A DNA stretch of 64,000 nt from Azophilus sp026709365 (GTDB lineage Bacteria; Pseudomonadota; Gammaproteobacteria; Pseudomonadales; Azotimanducaceae). Under the pieces are notes generated by a model that worked only from the letters and a program-made list of their open reading frames with translations, made no database searches and had not been told where the DNA came from. A program made the translations under genes and the position numbers. Every line of letters begins with the position of its first letter. Position 1 is the stretch's first letter. Location of the stretch: positions 2,976,001 to 3,040,000 of the forward strand of contig OZ241345.1 of the NCBI GenBank assembly GCA_965200175.1, given 5' to 3'. Shown piece after piece: positions 59,440 through 64,000 of the stretch.

Positions 59440-62247
59440 TCAGTCGCCAGCCGGTGGCTGATGCTCCAACAACCGTTGCCAAAGGTCGAGGATGACGCCC
59501 CGGTGGACGGCCAATTCCGCATCCCCGCCATCGTGCTCCAAGTCCAGCACTTCGCGATGACGGCGCTCCCGCAGCGCAAGGTAGGCGCGGGTCAGGCCGT
59601 CGGCGTCCTCGCCGCCCAGAACGCCAGTCTCCTTCGCCGCCTCCAGGATGCGGACGTTGTCGGAATGGCGGGCTAGGGCTGGCTCCTGATGGGCGTGGGC
59701 CAAGACGATGTATTGCACCATAAATTCGATGTCAACGATACCGCCCCGGCCCCGCTTGAGGCTTTCACTTTCGAGGCCGGCGCCGGGGCCGCTGCCCCGC
59801 TTCAAGCTCTCGCCCTGCTGATGGGCGGCGATGCGGCGGCGCATTTGGTTGATTTCGGCGCGCAGGGCCTCCGCCGCGCGCGGCTGGCACAGAAAGTCGA
59901 TGCGGATCCGTTCAAAGCGCCGCTGAAGCTCGGCGTCGCCCGCCACCGCCCGCGCCCGCACCAAGGCCTGATGCTCCCACACCCAGGCATCGCTGCGCTG
60001 GTACTGCGCAAAAGCCTTCAGGCTGGTCATCAGGGTGCCGGCATTGCCCGAAGGGCGCAGGCGCATGTCCACCTCGTACAACGGCCCCAAGTAGGTGGGC
60101 GCGGCCAGGTAGTGGAGCAGCTTGCGCACCAGCCGGTGCGCGAACTGAACGTGCGCCAAGGGCAGGTCATGCACGAAGACCAGGTCGAGGTCGGACCCCG
60201 GCCCGAGCTCGATGCCGCCGAGCTTACCGTAGCCGACGATGATGAACGGCCTGCCCTGCAGCCCTTCAGGCGCGCCATGGCGGACCTCGCAATGGTCCCA
60301 AGCCCGCTTGAGGCTGTGCTCAAGCACCGCCTCGGCCAAGCGGGTCAGGTAGTCGCTGACGTGCATCAGCGCAAGGCCCCCCAGCGCTTCCGCCGCCGCC
60401 ACTTGAAAGACGTGCCGCTCCTTGAAGGCGCGCAGCTCGTCGAGCAGCGCCTCCTCGTCACGCACCTCGGCGAGCTGCTGGCCCAAGGCGTCGGACAGCG
60501 TCTGCCGATCGGGGGCCAGCTTCACCGAGGGGCGGTCGATCAGCAGGCCCAGAAGGCTCGGCCGCTGCCGAATCCGCTCCGCCAGCCAACGGCTGCGGCA
60601 GGCGACCCGGACCAGCCGCTCCGCCACCTCCGGATGGTCGCGCAGCAACGCCAGATAGGTTGAACGGCGCAGGACGGCCCGCAGCAGCGGCACGAGGCGC
60701 GTCAAGCCCTGCAACGGATCCGTCGCCAGGGAAAGCGCCTGCAGCAGCCGCGGCATCAGTTCATTCAGTCGATGCCTGCCGGCCTCCCCAACGGATGCCC
60801 GATCCCGGGCCTTCGCCAGTTCGTCGAGCAGGGCGGCGGCTTGGGCCCCGTCGCCAAAGCCCGCCCGCGCCAACGCCAGCGGCACGCGGCGCGATGCCCA
60901 AAGATCCCGGTCGGGTTCAGGCGCATCGGCCACCAGCAGGCGCTCAAAGACCGCTTCGACTCGGCCGCGATGGGCCGCCAAGGCCGCCAGGTAGGCGTCA
61001 TAACCGTCGTAGCCGAGGCTGAGCGCCAATCTAAGCCGGCTGAGATCCGTTGCCGGCAGGCGTTGGCTTTGCCGATCGGCCTCGGCCTGGAGGCTGTGCT
61101 CGGAGTCGCGCAGAAAACGGTAGGCGTCGCCGAGTCCGCGGGCCGCTTCCGGGTCGAGAACGCCGGCTTCCCCAAGCGCGGCCAAGGCGGCAAGAAAGCC
61201 GGGGTGCCGCAGTTCGGGCTGCTGGCCGCCGCGCACGAGCTGCTGCGCCTGCACGCAGAACTCCGCGTCGCGAATGCCCCCGGCACCCAACTTGAGATCG
61301 TCCGCCCGACGGCGATCATCGATTCGCCGGGCCTTCATGGCCCGCATCTCGTCGATGGCCCCGAAATCCAGGTAGCGGCGATAGACAAAGGGCTGGATGG
61401 CGTCCAGAAGGGCAGCGCCAACGGCAAGGTCGCCCGCGCAGGGCCGCGCCTTGATGAAGGCGTAGCGTTCCCAGTCGCGGCCTTGGGACTCGAAGTAGCG
61501 GACCATCGCCGCCGAGTCCATGACCAATGCGCCGCTGCCGCCGTAGGGACGCAGGCGCATGTCCACGCGGAACGCGAAGCCGTCCTCGGTGACGCTGTGC
61601 AGCGCCTCGATCAGGCGCTGGCCGACGCGGGTGAAGAAGTTGCGGTTCGGAAGGCCCGAGGCGGTGTGCCCGTGCTCGGCAAAGGTGAAGATCAGGTCAA
61701 CGTCCGAGGACAGGTTGAGCTCCCGGCCACCGAGCTTGCCCAAGGCAAGCACCGCCAGCCGCTGAGGTTGGCTCGAGGATGCGCCCAAGGGCTCCCCGTG
61801 GCGCTCAACCTCCCAGCGCTCCAGCAGGTCGAGCGCCGCCCCGATCAAAACATCGGCCAAATCGGAGAGGCTGCCCACGGTTTCCTCGAATGAAGCGAGC
61901 CGCAGCAGATGGCGCCAGACAATGCCGAACTGCCAGCGATTGCGCAGGCGGCGCAGGGCGCACTTGAGTGCCGCCATGTCAGCCGCAGCGGCCACGCCGC
62001 CGAGCTCAGCCCCAAGGTCCGCCGCATCCGGCGGAAGGTTGAAGGCGTCGCCAGCCAGCCCCTCGGCAAACCACTCCGGCTCGCTGCGCGCGACCTGGGC
62101 GGCGAAGTCGCTCAGGCCAATGACCCAGCGGGCATCCGGCGCAAGCGCCAGCCCAGTCTGGCCGGCAAAGCGGTCCGCCCGCTCAGCGATCGCCTGCGGC
62201 AGCGCAGGCCGGGGGATGGACTTCTGATCCGACACTAGATCTTTCAT
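59440..62247 (-). CDS. glnE: Glutamine synthetase adenylyltransferase GlnE
   Basis: The 935-residue protein has two nucleotidyltransferase domains: LALGKLGGRELNLSSDVDLIFTF in the N-terminal deadenylylating half and VGYGKLGGIELGPGSDLDLVFVHD in the adenylylating half. It modifies glutamine synthetase in response to PII. Between MRRRIAAH and GGIVDIEF, where homologues have about 15 residues, there are about 25, caused by an in-frame 45-bp duplication. The rest looks regular. Confidence 0.95.
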   Translation of the reverse strand: MKDLVSDQKSIPRPALPQAIAERADRFAGQTGLALAPDARWVIGLSDFAAQVARSEPEWFAEGLAGDAFNLPPDAADLGAELGGVAAAADMAALKCALRRLRNRWQFGIVWRHLLRLASFEETVGSLSDLADVLIGAALDLLERWEVERHGEPLGASSSQPQRLAVLALGKLGGRELNLSSDVDLIFTFAEHGHTASGLPNRNFFTRVGQRLIEALHSVTEDGFAFRVDMRLRPYGGSGALVMDSAAMVRYFESQGRDWERYAFIKARPCAGDLAVGAALLDAIQPFVYRRYLDFGAIDEMRAMKARRIDDRRRADDLKLGAGGIRDAEFCVQAQQLVRGGQQPELRHPGFLAALAALGEAGVLDPEAARGLGDAYRFLRDSEHSLQAEADRQSQRLPATDLSRLRLALSLGYDGYDAYLAALAAHRGRVEAVFERLLVADAPEPDRDLWASRRVPLALARAGFGDGAQAAALLDELAKARDRASVGEAGRHRLNELMPRLLQALSLATDPLQGLTRLVPLLRAVLRRSTYLALLRDHPEVAERLVRVACRSRWLAERIRQRPSLLGLLIDRPSVKLAPDRQTLSDALGQQLAEVRDEEALLDELRAFKERHVFQVAAAEALGGLALMHVSDYLTRLAEAVLEHSLKRAWDHCEVRHGAPEGLQGRPFIIVGYGKLGGIELGPGSDLDLVFVHDLPLAHVQFAHRLVRKLLHYLAAPTYLGPLYEVDMRLRPSGNAGTLMTSLKAFAQYQRSDAWVWEHQALVRARAVAGDAELQRRFERIRIDFLCQPRAAEALRAEINQMRRRIAAHQQGESLKRGSGPGAGLESESLKRGRGGIVDIEFMVQYIVLAHAHQEPALARHSDNVRILEAAKETGVLGGEDADGLTRAYLALRERRHREVLDLEHDGGDAELAVHRGVILDLWQRLLEHQPPAGD
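59750..59814. repeat. 45-bp in-frame duplication in glnE
   Basis: CCCCGCTTGAGGCTTTC at 59750 recurs as CCCCGCTTCAAGCTCTC at 59795, exactly 45 bp on. On the coding strand this yields ESLKRG twice, around GSGPGAGLES. The centre contains the palindrome CCGGCGCCGG. The period equals that of the ygfA repeats. Confidence 0.6.
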
Positions 62248-62387
62248 GTAGGCTAATCATTGCATCAAACACCAACAGAATCACTTGGAAAACAGGTTGG
62301 GTTTCATGGTCAAGGGAAACCCTGATCGTCGTGCAAAGCCGCCCGAAAAAGAGGAAAATTCCGCCCGCTGGTCTTGGGAGGGTCGCG

Positions 62388-63533
62388 GTGTCGCTGCCAA
62401 CGTTTCGGGAAATGCTGGGGACGCTGATCGCCGAGCCATCGGTGAGCTGCACCCACGCCGATGTCGATCAGAGCAACCTGCGGGTCGTCGAGCACCTGGC
62501 CGGCTGGCTTGAGGGCTTGGGCGCCGCCGTCGAGCTGATGCCCCTGCCCGGCGTCGCCGGCAAGGCCAATCTGGTCGCCACCTTGGGGGCCGGCGAAGGG
62601 GGGTTGGTGCTGGCCGGGCACACCGACACCGTGCCCTTCGATGAAGCCGCCTGGGGTCAGGATCCCCTCGCCATGACCGAGCGCGACGGCCGCTTCTACG
62701 GCCTGGGCGCCTGCGACATGAAGGGCTTCTTTCCGGTGGCGCTGAGCGCCGCCGCCGCCTTCGCCGGCCGCAAGCTGCGGGCGCCGCTGATCCTGGCGGC
62801 CACCTGCGATGAGGAGTCCTCCATGGCCGGGGGCCGGTTTCTCCTGGAGTCCGGCAAGCCCCGGGCGGAGGCCGCCATCATCGGCGAACCCACCGGGCTT
62901 CAGCCCATACACGCCCACAAGGGCTTCATGCTGATCTCCATCCAGCTTGAGGGCGCGGCCGGGCACTCGTCCAATCCGGCCTTGGGCCACAACGCGCTGG
63001 ACGCCATGCACTCGGTGATGACGGAGCTGATCCGCTTTCGCGAGGAACTCAGCCGCCGGCACCGCAGCCCGCTTTTTGAAATCGAAGTGCCCACGCTGAA
63101 CCTGGGCTGCCTGCGGGCCGGCGACAATCCCAACCGCATCTGCGGCCACGCCGAACTGCAGATTGACCTGCGCCTGCTGCCGGGCATGGACTCCGATGCG
63201 GTGCTCGAGAGCTTGCGCACCCGCGTGGCGGCGGTCGCTGCCGCGGCTGGCACGCCCGCCACCATAACGTCCCTGCACCCGCCGGTGCCCGCCTTTGAAA
63301 CCGCCGAGGACGGGCGGCTGGTGCGACTGCTGGGCGGCCTGTCCGGCAACGCGCCGGGCAGCGTCAGCTTCGGCACTGAGGCGCATTTCTACCAGTGCTT
63401 GGGGCTGGAGACCGTGGTGTTCGGCCCCGGCAGCATCGACCAAGCCCACCAGCCCGACGAGTTTCTGGCCCAAAAGCAGATCGCGCCGGCCCAAGACGCC
63501 TTGGAACAGGCGATCGCGCACTACTGCCTGTAG
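62388..63533 (+). CDS. argE: Acetylornithine deacetylase ArgE
   Basis: The 381-residue M20 metallopeptidase has LVLAGHTDTVPF, FYGLGACDMKGF, CDEESSMAGGR (catalytic Glu), IIGEPTGLQPIHAHKG, and the C-terminal FGTEAHFYQ and GPGSIDQAHQPDE. It removes acetate from N-acetylornithine. GTG at 62388 is chosen because GGGAGG lies seven bases upstream. argA follows after 13 bases, so the pair is an arginine operon. Confidence 0.93.
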   Translation: MSLPTFREMLGTLIAEPSVSCTHADVDQSNLRVVEHLAGWLEGLGAAVELMPLPGVAGKANLVATLGAGEGGLVLAGHTDTVPFDEAAWGQDPLAMTERDGRFYGLGACDMKGFFPVALSAAAAFAGRKLRAPLILAATCDEESSMAGGRFLLESGKPRAEAAIIGEPTGLQPIHAHKGFMLISIQLEGAAGHSSNPALGHNALDAMHSVMTELIRFREELSRRHRSPLFEIEVPTLNLGCLRAGDNPNRICGHAELQIDLRLLPGMDSDAVLESLRTRVAAVAAAAGTPATITSLHPPVPAFETAEDGRLVRLLGGLSGNAPGSVSFGTEAHFYQCLGLETVVFGPGSIDQAHQPDEFLAQKQIAPAQDALEQAIAHYCL

Positions 63534-63546
63534 ATCGCAAACCGCC

Positions 63547-64000
63547 ATGAACACCCAGGACTACGCCCGCTGGTTCCGCGCCTCGACGCCCTACATCAGC
63601 GCCCATCGCCGACAGACCTTCGTGGTGCTGCTGCCCGGCGAAGCGATCGCCCATCCGAATCTCGTCAACGTCGTGCATGACTTGGCGCTGCTGCACGTGT
63701 TGGGGGCGCGGCTGGTGATCGTTCACGGCGCCCGTCCACAGATCAACGCCGCCCTGTCGGACAGCGGTTCGGCCCGCCGCATGGAAACCCAGGGCGGGGT
63801 GGCGCGCCGGATCACCAGCCGGGACGCCATGCAGGTCATCGCCGGGGTGTGCGGGCAATTGCGCAGCGAGCTGGAGGCGCTGTTCTCCACCGGCGTGCCG
63901 ACCAGCCCGCTGCGCAACGCCGAAATTCAAATCGTCAGCGGCAATTTCATCACTGCCCGGCCGATCGGCGTGCTGGGCGGCGTGGACCATCAATTGACTG
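63547..64000 (+). CDS. argA: N-acetylglutamate synthase ArgA (cut by window end)
   Basis: The first 151 residues are in the window: FRASTPYISAHRRQTFVVLLPGEAI, LGARLVIVHGARPQI and ISGNFITA-type NFITARPIGVLGGVDHQ. They match the amino-acid-kinase-like regulatory domain of classical ArgA. It acetylates glutamate to start arginine synthesis and is inhibited by arginine. The acetyltransferase domain lies outside. Having ArgE and ArgA together implies the linear acetyl pathway. Confidence 0.92.
   Translation, partial: MNTQDYARWFRASTPYISAHRRQTFVVLLPGEAIAHPNLVNVVHDLALLHVLGARLVIVHGARPQINAALSDSGSARRMETQGGVARRITSRDAMQVIAGVCGQLRSELEALFSTGVPTSPLRNAEIQIVSGNFITARPIGVLGGVDHQLT

Overview
The window is a gammaproteobacterial chromosome segment of high GC content with no rRNA or tRNA gene that I can find. 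The assignment rests on gene order: yrbG-kdsC-lptC-lptA-lptB-rpoN-hpf-ptsN-rapZ-HPr, yqgE-ruvX beside gshB-rsmE, yggS divergent from pilT, and a glnE-ilvE-waaF-waaC-waaG-waaP block ordered as in Pseudomonas. WaaP, GlnE, HemB, LptABC, PilT and TonB-dependent receptors indicate a Gram-negative aerobe with LPS and type IV pili. I cannot name the species.

Layout. 1-2.3 kb looks like the decayed edge of a mobile element: the end of a HigA antitoxin, a broken TraD/VirD4-like coupling-protein fragment, and two small envelope genes (a TM2 protein and a lipoprotein), each behind a similar leader of micro-ORF plus hairpins. 2.7-5.3 kb holds a GST, ZapE and a solitary MlaC-like protein. 5.4-13.7 kb is the conserved LPS-export/sigma-54/PTS-Ntr cluster followed by MgtE. 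13.7-16.5 kb holds a DUF4143 ATPase and a DadA-like dehydrogenase. 16.7-26.9 kb is a defence island: a small protein, a three-helix membrane protein and a 1273-residue SIR2 protein in one direction, facing a single-chain nuclease-methyltransferase and a RES/Xre-type toxin-antitoxin pair. 27-44 kb returns to core genes: a TonB receptor with an oxidoreductase, yggS/pilT, ruvX, yqgE, a Fic protein lodged in the block, tonB, gshB, rsmE, metK, tkt, pgk and a D-2-hydroxyglutarate-dehydrogenase-like enzyme. 44-49 kb holds a glutamine amidotransferase, rpiA, ilvA, def, the 5-formyltetrahydrofolate cyclo-ligase gene and, just upstream of it, a 6S RNA gene. 49-52.8 kb holds a second TonB receptor, two gene remnants and hemB. 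52.9-62.2 kb is the LPS-core kinase/glycosyltransferase block with ilvE and glnE. The window ends in argE and a partial argA.

Most notable points: (i) four tandem 45-bp palindrome-bearing repeats read in frame inside the cyclo-ligase gene, resembling the protein-inserted palindromic elements of Rickettsia, plus a 45-bp in-frame duplication in glnE; (ii) the small protein/membrane protein/SIR2 gene set as a candidate defence operon; (iii) a family of twin-hairpin intergenic elements, mostly between divergent genes; (iv) a duplicated leader architecture before two accessory genes; (v) a two-domain folded leader before tkt; and (vi) a duplicated waaG start region. No homology search was possible. 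Functions come from recognisable motifs, lengths and gene order.
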